Shown: positions 12,562 to 24,774, counted from the stretch's first letter. The stretch: DNA of 64,000 bases from Onchidella celtica (GCA_963931925.1 OZ007582.1:27828514-27892513); one strand, 5' to 3'. The notes: generated by a model not told the origin, from the letters alone. Numbers and translations are program-made.

Positions 12562-12579
12562 ATCCCGGAGGAGCCCCCA
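12562..12579 (-). promoter_or_regulatory. primer-binding site, tRNA-Pro type
   Basis: Two bases inside the 5' LTR, the minus strand reads TGGGGGCTCCTCCGGGAT. This matches the tRNA-Pro primer site known from murine gammaretroviruses (TGGGGGCTCGTCCGGGAT) at 17 of 18 bases. The 3' half, TCGTCCGGGAT, recurs perfectly further into the leader at 12442-12452 and 12499-12509. Confidence 0.8.
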
Positions 12580-12581
12580 AT

Positions 12582-13678
12582 TGTCACGATCACGTGCGTG
12601 AAGATGGTCACGACTACGTGTGTGATGAGTACCGAACTTATTTACCTTTCAAACCCAGCTAACAAGCCAAGCAAACAGACCAGCGATCAACGGACACATG
12701 GAGTGAGATTTAAATTAAACGACATTTAATTATACATGCATGACAAAACTTATGTCAAAACATTAAACTCATGATAATCACATACATAATCACAAAACAG
12801 AGATATTTCAAATTTACTCTTGGGGATCATGGCTATTCTCTATTCCCCGTTTCACATCTAGATCTAATCCCTCTGTCTATAAACTTAACTACGTATACTT
12901 AATAGTCTCTGTCAACAGCTGCCCTCCTCGTTGATGCAGTTTCACGTCTCCAGAGTTCACACTATCCTTTCTAGATCTCTAACTTCGACGATAAAAGGGG
13001 AAACAGACGCCCCTGGCTTCTCACAAATAAGAACACACAGTTCACATCCGCCATCGTAGATTACTAGCTCCTTGAGGGGTTATCATCCCATCCTCAGGAC
13101 TCTTCTTCTTCTGCAACCACACAGCACATCGACGGTTCACACCCGCCATCGTAGATTCACGATCTTCTGATGGGTTCCCATCCTATCATCAGAACTCCTC
13201 AACTTCTGGTCCCCATGGCACGACCTTCCACTGGTCGCCCGGACCGATAAATTCTTCTTATTGGGAAATAAATGTGAACATCATGGATCCCTCACACACC
13301 TAACACTTCTGGTCCCCACTGGCACGACCTTCCACTTGTCGCCCGGACCGATAAATTCTGCGTCTTCCTTTAGGAATGAATAACTTGGGAACCACGTGTG
13401 TCGAGCTTCTCCTCTACTTATACTCCCGAGGTTTTTGCACACGCAACTAGTTTAAAGCGAGTCGTGTGTATCTATTCACGCTCGTCAACAATGTTAAAAA
13501 CCGTGTTTTCCCCTGCTAAGCTCACCCCCCTAGACTCGTGGCGCACAAGGCCACCGACCTTCCTCGTGATAGTAATCTTTCATGCTAGTCAACAACTTAA
13601 AAAAACTTCCCTTCTCCCCTACCAAGTTTACCCCCTCTATACTCGTGGCGTACAAGGTCATCAACCTTAATCGTGACA
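12582..13678 (-). repeat. LTR 2 (shared middle LTR)
   Basis: It acts as the 5' LTR of the 8,972-12,581 internal region and the 3' LTR of the 13,679-17,288 region. It carries the LTR 3 alleles (T at 12615, A at 12675) at the two sites where LTR 1 differs. This fits a hybrid formed by crossover between a right LTR and a left LTR. Confidence 0.92.
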
Positions 13679-13869
13679 CATCCTTCTCACAAAACAAAAT
13701 TTTGATCCCTAGAGCAAAATTTTTACAAGAAATTCATTTCAACAAAATTTCATTCAAATAAGGGTAAACAATCCAAATACATAGCATCAATGACATCTGG
13801 AAAGGCAATCAGCCATCACTTTCTCTCTCTCTTTCACATGTATAATATGTACATCATGTTTCTGCAACA

Positions 13870-16800
13870 TCAGAAAATAAATCTGGATATCTCACACCAA
13901 ATCTTTTCAACCGCTCTCTTGGACGCAATTTCACAATGTAATTTCCAATCCATATTCTGTAAAATCTCAGAATCTGACAACTTAGGGGATATCACATCAC
14001 GTCTGAGATGTACATCTTGAGTCTCTTCTTGTGACTCCATATCATTATCCACTTCATTCACTACAGCAACAATCTCAACTGGCTTTTCATGATACATTTT
14101 CAACATATTAATATGACACAACTGTGTACTCTTTCTCCTATCTGGAGTTTTTATAATATAATTGAGATCATTAATTTTTGTCTCAATTTCACAGGGTCCA
14201 TAAAATCTAGCCTGGAGAGGGTTTGACTCCAGGGGAAATAAAACAAGGACCTTATCTCCAGGTTTAAAACTTCTTGTCCTGGCCTTCCTGTCATACCAAA
14301 ATTTCATTTTCTCTTGGGCACATCCCAAATTCTCTTTTGCTAATTCACAAGCCTTATGCAGCCTATCTCTAAACTTCTGCACATAATCTAATACATTCAT
14401 TTGAGGATCATCACCGATCCATTTTTCTTTTAACAGAGCCAACGGCCCGCGAACATTAGGTCCAAACACTAACTCAAAAGGACTAAATCCTAGTGATTCT
14501 TGAACTGACTTTCTAGCTGCAAACAACAGCAAATGTATTCCTTCGTCCCAATTTTTCTCGCTATCATAGCAATATGTTCTCATCATATTCTTTAAAGTAG
14601 CGTGGAATCTCTCTAAAGCTCCCTGAGATTCTGGGTGGTACGCAGACGACTTAATTTGTCTTGTCCCCAGTTCACCAATAACTTGTTTAAACAATCTCGA
14701 CATAAGGTTACTGCCCTGATCAGACTGTATTTCTTTGGGCAATCCAAATAAAGTAAAAAACTTTACTAGAGCTTTCACAATACTCTGTGCCTTAATATTT
14801 CTAAGAGGAATCGCCTCAGGAAATCTAGTGGATGTACACATTATGGTTAATAGATATTGATTTCCTGAGCTGGCCTTTGGCAAAGGACCAACGCAATCAA
14901 CGATAACCTTAGAAAAGGGCTCCCCACAAATTGGAATTGGCTGTAAAGGGGCCATTCTTTTTCCAGCATTTGGTTTTCCCACTATCTGACATGTGTGACA
15001 TGTATTACAAAAATAAGCCACATCCTTGTTAATTCCTGGCCAAAAAAAATGTCTCATTATCCTATCATTTGTTTTCCTTATACCCAAATGGCCACCCAGA
15101 GGTAAATTATGGGCCATGGCAAGTATCTCGTGCCTATATGGTTTTGGAACCACAACTTGATAAACAACCGCCCACTCTTCCGTTGCGCGGACATCAATGG
15201 GTCTCCATTTTCTCATAAGTACTCCATCTTTTATGAAGTACCCTTTTGGTACTTTATTAAGTTCTTCGTCGCTCAGAACTTGATCCTGCAATGGCTGTAA
15301 GCTAGGATCTAAGCCTTGTTCTTTAATTAACTGGTCTCTATCATATGATAAATTCTTATCTTCCGGCATAACATCGGAATGACTGACATCTTCATGTAAT
15401 ATGGATCCTAGAAAAGTATTAGAAAGATCATAAGAATGATCTACATTGGATTCCGTCGACCTATCTTCTTTACAAATCTCTTCACTGTCATCTGACTGCT
15501 CTTTCTTTTTAGCCATAGCTCGAGTCACCGCACATGAAGGATATATATTTGTATCTTCACTTTCGTCATCAGTACTAGGTTTGGAAGTCAACTGCACAGT
15601 AGGTATCACTTCACCGGCAAGATCATTTCCCAACAATAGAGATACTCCCTCTATTGGCAAACCAGACTTAAGTCCAACTACCACTCGACCTGTTATAAAG
15701 TCTGACTTCAAATAAATTTTATGCAAAGGTACAGAGCTAAAGACCCCCTCTATACCCTGTATAAGACTAACTTCTCCAGTATTTGAATCATTAAAATCTA
15801 GAACATTATCTAACAGGAGGGACTGGGAACATCCAGTATCCCGCAATATTTTTAATGGTATGGGGGTGGAATTTTCCCCAAGGGACACTAGACCCTCTGA
15901 CACAAATGGCAGAAACTCTTCCCTTATGGTCTCTAACTTCACTGGGTTACGAGGCTGTGGAGCGTTTATAACTTTCGGTCTTCCCACAAAAGCTATAGGG
16001 CCAGTCTTCTTTTTTCCAAGAGCACGACAATCCCAGCTTCTATGGCCTAATCTCCCACAGTTATTACATCTTGATCCCTCGTTCCTCCAATCTCTTCTCT
16101 GGAAATGATAATCTTTCCCACTAGGACCAGGTCTTCTCCCATCGAAACTACTGGATCTCCTCTCCTGAACTCTATCAGGTCTACTAAGTCCAAATCTACT
16201 TTTATGAGTTAATGTAAACTCGTCAGCCAGTTTTGCGGCATCTTGCAACGTCTTTGTCTCTTTCTCATTGAGGTACGTCTTTATTTCATCACGGATTCCC
16301 GTTTTGAAGTCCTCTAGTAATATGAGCTGTTTAAGCTTTTCATAATCTTTACATACCTCCATCGAGGAACACCATCTCTCAAAAAATACCTCTTTTTCAT
16401 GAGCAAACTCAATATAGGTTTGACTGTCAATTTTTTTATAATATCGGAACTTTTGCCGATATGCTTCAGGCACTAATTCATACGCTTTTAATATTGCGTC
16501 CTTCACACGGTCATAATTCCCCGCGTCTTCCATAGAAAGGGCCGAAAAGGTCTGTTGTGCTTTACCCCTTATTACACTCTGTAACATTAATGGCCAATGT
16601 TGTTTGGGCCAGTTCAGACTAAGGGCCACCTTCTCAAAATGTTGGAAGTATTTATCCACTTCCCTCTCATTAAAGGGGGGAACCAATCTTACTTCTCTAC
16701 TCGCTAGAAAACTAGGTTCATGTGATCTACTAGTAACACCCAATCTGGCTTTTTCTAGCTCATGTTGTCTATCTCTTTCTTTTTCTTTTGTCTCGTGTTC

Positions 16801-17079
16801 TAGCTTTTTCAGCTCTAGCTCGATTCGCATCTTCTCTTTCTGTAACTCAATATTACCTTCAGTTACTGATGCCATAGTTTCAAACTGAGCTAGGTCGTTT
16901 TCTTCGAACACATCATCATCCACATAATACTCAGCAATATATCTCGATATTTCTGCTTTTCTTAAGCTAGCTTTCACATAATCGAGTCCTAATCTCTTAC
17001 TAATCGTCAATAACTCCGGCTTCCTGAAGGTTAACAAATCCTCCGGTCTCGGTGACGTTAGAAAGGTATTTATCTCCAT
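13870..17079 (-). CDS. gag-protease-integrase polyprotein lacking RT/RNase H (copy 2)
   Basis: The predicted protein is identical over all 1,069 residues to the copy 4,707 bp away, with the same zinc knuckle, DTG protease and D,D-35-E integrase and no stop or frameshift. This copy is served by LTR 3 as promoter and LTR 2 as the 3' LTR. The complete identity means the tandem arose very recently, is kept uniform by gene conversion, or is an assembly duplication. Alternative frames on the plus strand across this region are shadows of this gene. Confidence 0.92.
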   Translation of the reverse strand: MEINTFLTSPRPEDLLTFRKPELLTISKRLGLDYVKASLRKAEISRYIAEYYVDDDVFEENDLAQFETMASVTEGNIELQKEKMRIELELKKLEHETKEKERDRQHELEKARLGVTSRSHEPSFLASREVRLVPPFNEREVDKYFQHFEKVALSLNWPKQHWPLMLQSVIRGKAQQTFSALSMEDAGNYDRVKDAILKAYELVPEAYRQKFRYYKKIDSQTYIEFAHEKEVFFERWCSSMEVCKDYEKLKQLILLEDFKTGIRDEIKTYLNEKETKTLQDAAKLADEFTLTHKSRFGLSRPDRVQERRSSSFDGRRPGPSGKDYHFQRRDWRNEGSRCNNCGRLGHRSWDCRALGKKKTGPIAFVGRPKVINAPQPRNPVKLETIREEFLPFVSEGLVSLGENSTPIPLKILRDTGCSQSLLLDNVLDFNDSNTGEVSLIQGIEGVFSSVPLHKIYLKSDFITGRVVVGLKSGLPIEGVSLLLGNDLAGEVIPTVQLTSKPSTDDESEDTNIYPSCAVTRAMAKKKEQSDDSEEICKEDRSTESNVDHSYDLSNTFLGSILHEDVSHSDVMPEDKNLSYDRDQLIKEQGLDPSLQPLQDQVLSDEELNKVPKGYFIKDGVLMRKWRPIDVRATEEWAVVYQVVVPKPYRHEILAMAHNLPLGGHLGIRKTNDRIMRHFFWPGINKDVAYFCNTCHTCQIVGKPNAGKRMAPLQPIPICGEPFSKVIVDCVGPLPKASSGNQYLLTIMCTSTRFPEAIPLRNIKAQSIVKALVKFFTLFGLPKEIQSDQGSNLMSRLFKQVIGELGTRQIKSSAYHPESQGALERFHATLKNMMRTYCYDSEKNWDEGIHLLLFAARKSVQESLGFSPFELVFGPNVRGPLALLKEKWIGDDPQMNVLDYVQKFRDRLHKACELAKENLGCAQEKMKFWYDRKARTRSFKPGDKVLVLFPLESNPLQARFYGPCEIETKINDLNYIIKTPDRRKSTQLCHINMLKMYHEKPVEIVAVVNEVDNDMESQEETQDVHLRRDVISPKLSDSEILQNMDWKLHCEIASKRAVEKIWCEISRFIF

Positions 17080-17268
17080 GGCCGCTGGTCTGACTTACAA
17101 AAATATTTCTACTACTTGGAAACACTCGTATGTGTCCTAAACTTTCAGATCCCGGACGATTTATATGCGTCCTATCAATTTACGATCAAATCAAATCAAT
17201 TTCATATCCCGGACGATTCACGTCCTAACAATTCACATCAATTCAAATCAATTTCATATCAATTTCAC

Positions 17269-17286
17269 ATCCCGGAGGAGCCCCCA
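17269..17286 (-). promoter_or_regulatory. primer-binding site, tRNA-Pro type (second unit)
   Basis: The same site as in the other unit, 4,707 bp away, again two bases from the LTR. The leader repeats of TCGTCCGGGAT are at 17149-17159 and 17206-17216. Confidence 0.8.
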
Positions 17287-17288
17287 AT

Positions 17289-18385
17289 TGTCACGATCAC
17301 GTGCGTGAAGATGGTCACGACTACGTGTGTGATGAGTACCGAACTTATTTACCTTTCAAACCCAGCTAACAAGCCAAGCAAACAGACCAGCGATCAACGG
17401 ACACATGGAGTGAGATTTAAATTAAACGACATTTAATTATACATGCATGACAAAACTTATGTCAAAACATTAAACTCATGATAATCACATACATAATCAC
17501 AAAACAGAGATATTTCAAATTTACTCTTGGGGATCATGGCTATTCTCTATTCCCCGTTTCACATCTAGATCTAATCCCTCTGTCTATAAACTTAACTACG
17601 TATACTTAATAGTCTCTGTCAACAGCTGCCCTCCTCGTTGATGCAGTTTCACGTCTCCAGAGTTCACACTATCCTTTCTAGATCTCTAACTTCGACGATA
17701 AAAGGGGAAACAGACGCCCCTGGCTTCTCACAAATAAGAACACACAGTTCACATCCGCCATCGTAGATTACTAGCTCCTTGAGGGGTTATCATCCCATCC
17801 TCAGGACTCTTCTTCTTCTGCAACCACACAGCACATCGACGGTTCACACCCGCCATCGTAGATTCACGATCTTCTGATGGGTTCCCATCCTATCATCAGA
17901 ACTCCTCAACTTCTGGTCCCCATGGCACGACCTTCCACTGGTCGCCCGGACCGATAAATTCTTCTTATTGGGAAATAAATGTGAACATCATGGATCCCTC
18001 ACACACCTAACACTTCTGGTCCCCACTGGCACGACCTTCCACTTGTCGCCCGGACCGATAAATTCTGCGTCTTCCTTTAGGAATGAATAACTTGGGAACC
18101 ACGTGTGTCGAGCTTCTCCTCTACTTATACTCCCGAGGTTTTTGCACACGCAACTAGTTTAAAGCGAGTCGTGTGTATCTATTCACGCTCGTCAACAATG
18201 TTAAAAACCGTGTTTTCCCCTGCTAAGCTCACCCCCCTAGACTCGTGGCGCACAAGGCCACCGACCTTCCTCGTGATAGTAATCTTTCATGCTAGTCAAC
18301 AACTTAAAAAAACTTCCCTTCTCCCCTACCAAGTTTACCCCCTCTATACTCGTGGCGTACAAGGTCATCAACCTTAATCGTGACA
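17289..18385 (-). repeat. LTR 3 (5' LTR of the upstream unit)
   Basis: By eye identical to LTR 2. It would drive transcription toward lower coordinates. The right flank starts ATAT (18386-18389), matching the left flank of LTR 1. Confidence 0.92.
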
Positions 18386-18515
18386 ATATATTTACGGGAT
18401 ATATAATTATATTGAATTGGCAGGCAGATACGGATACAACGTGTATGTTATGCTAGACTCTGTAATGGCTGGAGCTAGGATGCTGGATTGTTGGTGCAGA
18501 AATGGTTGTGTGTGT

Positions 18516-18552
<37 letters not shown>

Positions 18553-19673
18553 GAGAGAGGGGAGGTGGGGGAGAAAAAAGAGAAAGAGAAAGACGAGTGA
18601 GTTCTTTTAGCTGTGTGCTTGTCTTAACGTTTACACAATCTGTTGATACTGGACAAGACTATTAACAACAAATCTTTACCCCATGAATATAACACATTTG
18701 ACCCTTTGGCACAAGAGATTTTTTAAAGTGTCAAATCTATCACAATCGTATTCTGAGACGTCAACTTTCAGACTGCACAGGAATATTCTTATGTTTGTAT
18801 GGTTAACGGCGAATTCTGAAAATAGATTTTCATGGAAATTACTGAATGATACTGAGTCTTGAGTGATTTGAGTTGAGCACGGCAGTGCGGACGCTTATTT
18901 TTCCTTTTGTGGCGCAAGTCTTTGCCAGGCTTTTGCGAATATTCTGCATCTTTCACCCCTGATGGAGCACTGTTACTGAATCAGTGTTTTATTTCACCAG
19001 GACCCGTTCTAGGGAATGAGGGCAGTTGTATTTACAGTGTCCGTTTGTAGAACAGCAGCGATGTAGACACAATGAAATTTCCAGTCATAGTTTTTCCGTT
19101 CTTCTCGATGAAAATGCGTCTCTTTTTTGCGGCTTAAGAAATAGTGAATTAACAATATTAAAGACGATAGTTTGTCCAAAAATGGACGTGGGCACGTAAC
19201 CTATTGTAAAAAATTTGATTTTGTGCAAAAAGATTCATAATTTTTGGTCCTGCGTTCTGAACGTTTACATGCTTTTAGATGTACACCTGGGCCTTCTAAC
19301 TATACGTTAGTTTTAGATTGCCATGATGTACACCCTTTAGTTCCATTATAGTATGATGAGACAGTTTAGCTGAAATAGCGAAAACAGAAGTATCTAAACA
19401 AATCAGCCTGCACATTCAGTTATTTAACCGTCCTAGTGTGGTTCATTTGCACGTATATTACGCAAACGCGACTTTACTATATAGCCTTTCCATTGAAGTT
19501 CACTGAATGTCCTTTAGCAAGTTTGTGACTAAACGAAGACACGGTTCAGAAGGACACTGGAATATTGCCAAACTGCAAAACACTTTTAATCAGAACTGTT
19601 CAAGAATGTTGACTGTCATAGCGATAGATTAAACTTGGCTTAGAAGATTCACGGTTGACACTTCTGTTGCAAG
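18386..19673. other. non-coding flank with (CA)n and an old dispersed repeat
   Basis: A (CA)n run at about 18517-18548 is followed by GA-rich sequence. About 19055-19320 is a diverged copy of a repeat also seen at about 39650-39850; they share GATGAAAATGCGTCTCTTT-like and TTTACATG blocks. No gene seen. Confidence 0.55.
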
Positions 19674-19691
19674 TGACCCAAGAGATTTCAG

Positions 19692-20042
19692 AGACATTTC
19701 AGACCGGGATTCCTGACTTTAAGCCTTTAACGCTTGCGCCTGACACAATGGATGTGGCAAAAGTCGCCAAAGATTACTTCGTCAGCTCACAGAGCAGTTT
19801 GCTTATTCCTAACAGGGAGTTCGGTTCGAGGAAATTCATCAACGTGGGACTGACTCGCTCCAGCAGTGCAGGAAGTGTTAAGCTGCCACCAGGGTCTCCT
19901 ACAGCTACACCAGAATCAATCCCTGCCGGAACCCCAGTCAGACAGAGAGGCCTTGAGGCTCTGAAAGGATTGTTGATAGGTGGCGCTGGTAGTCAAGGAC
20001 TCAATCTAAATTTACGTCAAAAATCCCAAGCAATGCGTTCAG
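19692..20042 (+). CDS. candidate internal exon, unidentified gene (exon A)
   Basis: The frame is open from 19655 to 20050. The composition is protein-like and clearly unlike the surrounding low-complexity DNA: a mixed-charge start (DFKPLTLAP, DVAKVAKDYF), then a Ser/Pro/Gly-rich linker (GSPTATPESIPAGTP) and a hydrophobic GLEALKGLLIGG segment. A consensus donor, CAG|GTATGT, follows at 20042/20043 and leaves the codon in phase 1. Acceptors ending ATTTCAG at 19691 or 19702, or GCAAG at 19673, are possible, so the 5' edge is uncertain. I do not recognise the family. The linker looks like a disordered region of an intracellular protein, but that is inference. Exons at 51.2 and 63.5 kb are phase-compatible. 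Confidence 0.55.
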
Positions 20043-20104
20043 GTATGTGATAACTGTCATAATGTACCGATATGTCTGTTTTTACTCGTCTTTTGTGTCA
20101 TTGT

Positions 20105-20540
20105 CAGTGTTACCATGTTCTATGCCGTTGTCACCCATCTTCTGTGCCAGTGTCACCATGTTCTATGCCGTTGTCACCCATCTTCTGTGCCAGTGTTACC
20201 ATGTTCTATGCCCTTGACACCCATCTTCTGTGCCAGTGTTACCATGTTCTAGGCCGTTGTCACCCATCTTCTGTTGGTGTTGCCATGTTCTAAGCCCTTA
20301 ACACCCATCTTCTGTGTCGGTGTTGCCATGTTCCATTTCATTGTTACCCATCTTCTGTGTCGTGTTACCCATCATTTGTGTCGGTATTGCCATTTTTTGT
20401 GTCGTTGTTACTATCTTATGCCTCGATGTTACCATCTTATGTGTCGTTGTTACCACCTTCTTTGTCGCCGTTACCATCTTATGTATCGTTCTTACCATCT
20501 TCTGTGCCATTGCTACCATTATCAGCATTGCAATCACTGT
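20105..20540. repeat. 43-bp minisatellite
   Basis: Units of the type TTCTATGCCGTTGTCACCC plus ATCTTCTGTGCCAGTG start 20118, 20161 and onward. They become shorter and more degenerate (TTACCATCTTATGTGTCG) after about 20340. The array begins about 60 bp downstream of the exon donor, so it would be intronic. Frames through it on both strands are repeat artefacts. Confidence 0.85.
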
Positions 20541-20576
20541 TATTTCCTTGATCAAAAGGGGGTTGTTGCAATTTTG

Positions 20577-21752
20577 AAAATTCTGGATCAATTAACACCG
20601 ACGACTCTAATCTTGGGAGATTATTTTAGGCAGATTTATTTTCTTTACTTTTTTTTTTTCACTCTAAAATACCAACAAGTTACATTCATTGAGGTGATCT
20701 GTTGTTGATTATATATTCATGATTTTAATACGTTTATTTTAATATTAACATATTTTCTGTTATATGTGTGGAAAGCCACTGTTTATCGTAAGACAGATTT
20801 ACTTCACGACTTTTCTATTGCATGTGAACGATGAGATAAATTTTCATAACAATGAGGCAATAGTGTGCAATCGCCCTTATTAGATTTCCCCCCTACTTCA
20901 TAATGCCCTTTACAACCTGTACAACGTTGATTAGTGTCCATCTCTAAATAAGCACGAACTCCACCAGAACTGCAGAATTTCAGTTCCTTTTTGGGAATTC
21001 TGCTGCTCGTGAAAGTGTCACAGAACGTGAAGACGTTTCAGTAACAAACATTTCAATAACATGAAGATGGTCGTGTACAATGGTTCAAAGACAGAGTTAC
21101 TGGGATAATATAGTTACGTATTATCAACAGAGACAGAAGTGGGAAATTATCTTGAAAAATTCCTGATTTTATAATGATTTTTTTTTTCATTTTCAACTAA
21201 CCCTCACATGATTGTGTAAACAAGAGAGGGAACGATTTTTAAGCTTTTCATCCATATTATGTATTTCATTATTAGGTCGACTGTTTTAGTAAATCGACGT
21301 GTTAAGCTCGAGAATTTTCTTATTCATTACCCAGTTCCCATCTCTGGAGAAAGCATAAACGATTCTTTCACTTAATGTTACAAGGAAGGTATGCATAGGT
21401 CTCTTAGATAATGCCAGCGTGCATAGGAATACCCTTTAAAAAAAAAAATACGCGGACGATTTTCTGCCACCAAGATTTAGTAGTTACATTGTCTTCTTAT
21501 GATAAATTATTTTACAGCATCTCTGGATATGGACCACGTGGACCGATACGATTTCCAGACCTTAAGTAATCATTATTTTCTTTCCCTTTAACAGATGATA
21601 CGCATAGTGCATTGTCCTAACAAACTAGATACTCGACATGGCACCGTTTGGGTACTCAAAACGTAGCGCACTGTCCTAAGATGATACTATGATCATAATC
21701 CTAACAAATTTTAACAGCAGAGCAACTCGTGCTAACAAACATCAGCTCATAT
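20577..21752. other. no recognisable gene
   Basis: AT-rich sequence with recurring CCTAACAAA-type words from about 21590 on; these words return at 22450-22730. No frame or repeat boundary that I can support. Confidence 0.5.
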
Positions 21753-22090
21753 CAGTGTTTCTCAACCTTTTTTGTCCCACGCCCCACTTCACTTGAAAAA
21801 CAACAGCAACAGCAAAAACAAAAACATACGCCCTAGCATGATCAGACAAAGTTGGGCAAACTATTAAAGTTGTGCATCTCTGTAGTTTGATGTTTTAATC
21901 CGAGCTAAAGAAGGAAACGACCAACACGACAGAAACAAACTACAGTTTATCTATACAGTTCAGTTAAAATACACAACGAAATTAAGATTTCTAGGATAAA
22001 TCCCCAACGGCCCATTCTGAAGTCCCATGCCCCACCAAAATATTGCCACGCCCCACCAGTGGAGCATGTGCCCCACTTTGGAAAACACTG
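21753..22090. mobile_element. hAT-like MITE
   Basis: It starts CAGTGTTTCTCAACC and ends GGAAAACACTG, imperfect inverted termini typical of hAT elements. The interior holds repeated GCCCCAC words. The 8-bp flanks (GCTCATAT and CATTAGAT) do not match, so it is old or truncated. No coding capacity. Confidence 0.65.
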
Positions 22091-22907
22091 CATTAGATGT
22101 AGCTTTTGCAGACCGTGTTTTGATGTTGCAATTTCCCCTATAATACAGTTTCTTTTTCTAGGTCGTTCAGTTGTGTGAGATAAATTAATTCTTTAGTCAA
22201 AATGAGGGATTTGGAGGGATTTGGGAAATTTAGCGGGAAAAAAATTCTTTATATTCATATGCCAAGCAATTCTGATTGCTGATTGTGGCGGGTACACCAT
22301 TTCTAAATTCATTATCTGTTAAGGACACAGAATGATTTTTCTTGAAAACTGAATTTGTTCAGGAAAAGTGACGTAGGCAATTACAATTTTAACCTGGACG
22401 AGTTAGACATTTATCTTGTACAACTTATAATATTGTGTCTTGTTACCCATTATATTAAAAACAATGTTTTATCAAGTTATTTAACATACTAACAGATATC
22501 CCCCTAACACGTTATTTACACTCACAAACATGGCTTTTTTATAACCCTCTATCATAACATGTACTTCACTGCCATTTAACTGATACGGTAAGAGATACTC
22601 CTAACAAACCTTCGTCCTAACAAGTACATCACAAGTAAGTAATTTAATACACTAACAAACCTTTCTTGTAACCCTTGTTTATAACAAAATACTACTTTGT
22701 TGTCCCAACAAGTATAGATCTTTTACGCAACCCCTTATTTTGACAGCGCCTTGTCCTTAGAACGGACTTTGTTGCTCTGAATTGCCAGCTGACTTTGACA
22801 ATCAGCTGCACAAAAAGTAAAGTCCGCGGAATTCAAACATAATCAGAACCAGTGTTTTATTTGCTGTTAAATTACTGTCACAATATTAGTATCAGCCCCC
22901 CCCCCCT

Positions 22908-22974
<67 letters not shown>

Positions 22975-24057
22975 TATTTCTCAATAGTAGCGCCGCAATC
23001 CTTTTGCATTTCGATGTATAAGCTCTTAATATTTGACATGCAGCGGTACGCCTGCGGAAGGCTGACTTGTAGGTCGCTCGCAGGACGTCTACTTTGACTC
23101 AAGCAAGGGAAATCATTAGCAAACTAGACTGTAGGTAGTTATTTTTCTTGGTTACCTCCCATTATAAGGACCGCTGGAATTTCAGTCTGAACACTTACTA
23201 TTTGCATTAAATTTTAATATCGCGGAGTGAGTAGATGGCCGAGAGTTTTTTGTTTTCTTTCTTTTCAAATCGTTTAATCTTTTAATGTCCACTTTTCTTT
23301 AATATGTTTTGAATTGGCCGTTAAAGGGCCCATAAAAAACGTGTACTGAGCTGAACTTAACTATTTATATGAGCGTAGAGCATAAAAAAAAAAAAAAATC
23401 ATATATGACAAGCATGACAATTAATTATGTGATGGTGGCAAGCACTGCTGGCACAGGGCCCTGCCCACCTCATGACATTGTGTCATGCATAATTGACCTA
23501 AATCGTGACCAGTTTCCGGAATCACTCGTGGCAGTGCTAGACATTTTGAGATCTTGTTTTTAGATGTTGCTATTGACAAACGCGGTTTCTACTCTCATAT
23601 TCGAGAACTGGCTGAATTGGCTTGACCAACGATAAGAGTGTATAATAATATAATGACACATTAGAACTGTGAAGCCCGACATAATATTTTTATTTATAAA
23701 CAAAACAACAGACCGGTTAAGAAACATGACCTTTTAACCAAGGGCAGTATCTGGCTGGGCCATATTATTTTACATATCTTAATGGAGACACTTAGGAGAT
23801 ATATTTTGCCCCGTAAAAAAAATGTTATGTCAACATAGTGTCCTGTAACCGGAATCCCAGCAGTCCATCACCTGGCCAGATGAACAATGGCTGGTTTGTT
23901 TGTCTAGTTTTATTCTAGGTGTAAAAATGTCAAGGCATAATTTTTCCTACTGTGTACCATTTGTGGTTAACATTGAAGCTCCAGGAGAGACATTTTTTTT
24001 GTTGTAGTTGCTTTTGTTCTACGAATGTATAACAATGTTTGTTGATAGTGATGGGTA
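22091..24057. other. non-coding, with (CT)n(CA)n at about 22907-22971
   Basis: A C-run, then (CT)n, then (CA)n. The frame at 22852-23097 depends on that repeat. The rest, including 23369-23563, shows nothing recognisable. Confidence 0.55.
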
Positions 24058-24630
<573 letters not shown>

Positions 24631-24774
24631 TTGTCTTTTTCTGCCTGCCTGTCTTTGTCTATCTCAATCAGTGTGTTTACATTTCTCCCTTGTCTGTCGA
24701 TATGTCTGGCTGTCACTGGGCGTGTCTAATTGATTGTCCCTGTATTTTTTTTTCACGTATGAATATACTCGTTT

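Larger units (their letters stand above)
7875..18385 (-). mobile_element. tandem Ty3/gypsy-type (Gmr1-like) LTR retrotransposon, LTR-int-LTR-int-LTR
   Basis: Three 1,097-bp LTRs separate two internal regions of 3,610 bp with an exact 4,707-bp period. Each LTR starts TGTCACGAT and ends ATCGTGACA, so it has 9-bp inverted termini. The whole array is flanked by ATAT on both sides (7871-7874, 18386-18389). The internal parts have a tRNA-Pro-like primer site, one gag-PR-IN frame and a short purine tract, all on the minus strand. A single target duplication around both units means one insertion later expanded in tandem, most simply by unequal crossing-over. No RT or RNase H is present, so any mobility would need enzymes in trans. 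The integrase directly after the protease and the SCAN-related capsid suggest the Gmr1-like lineage. Confidence 0.93.
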
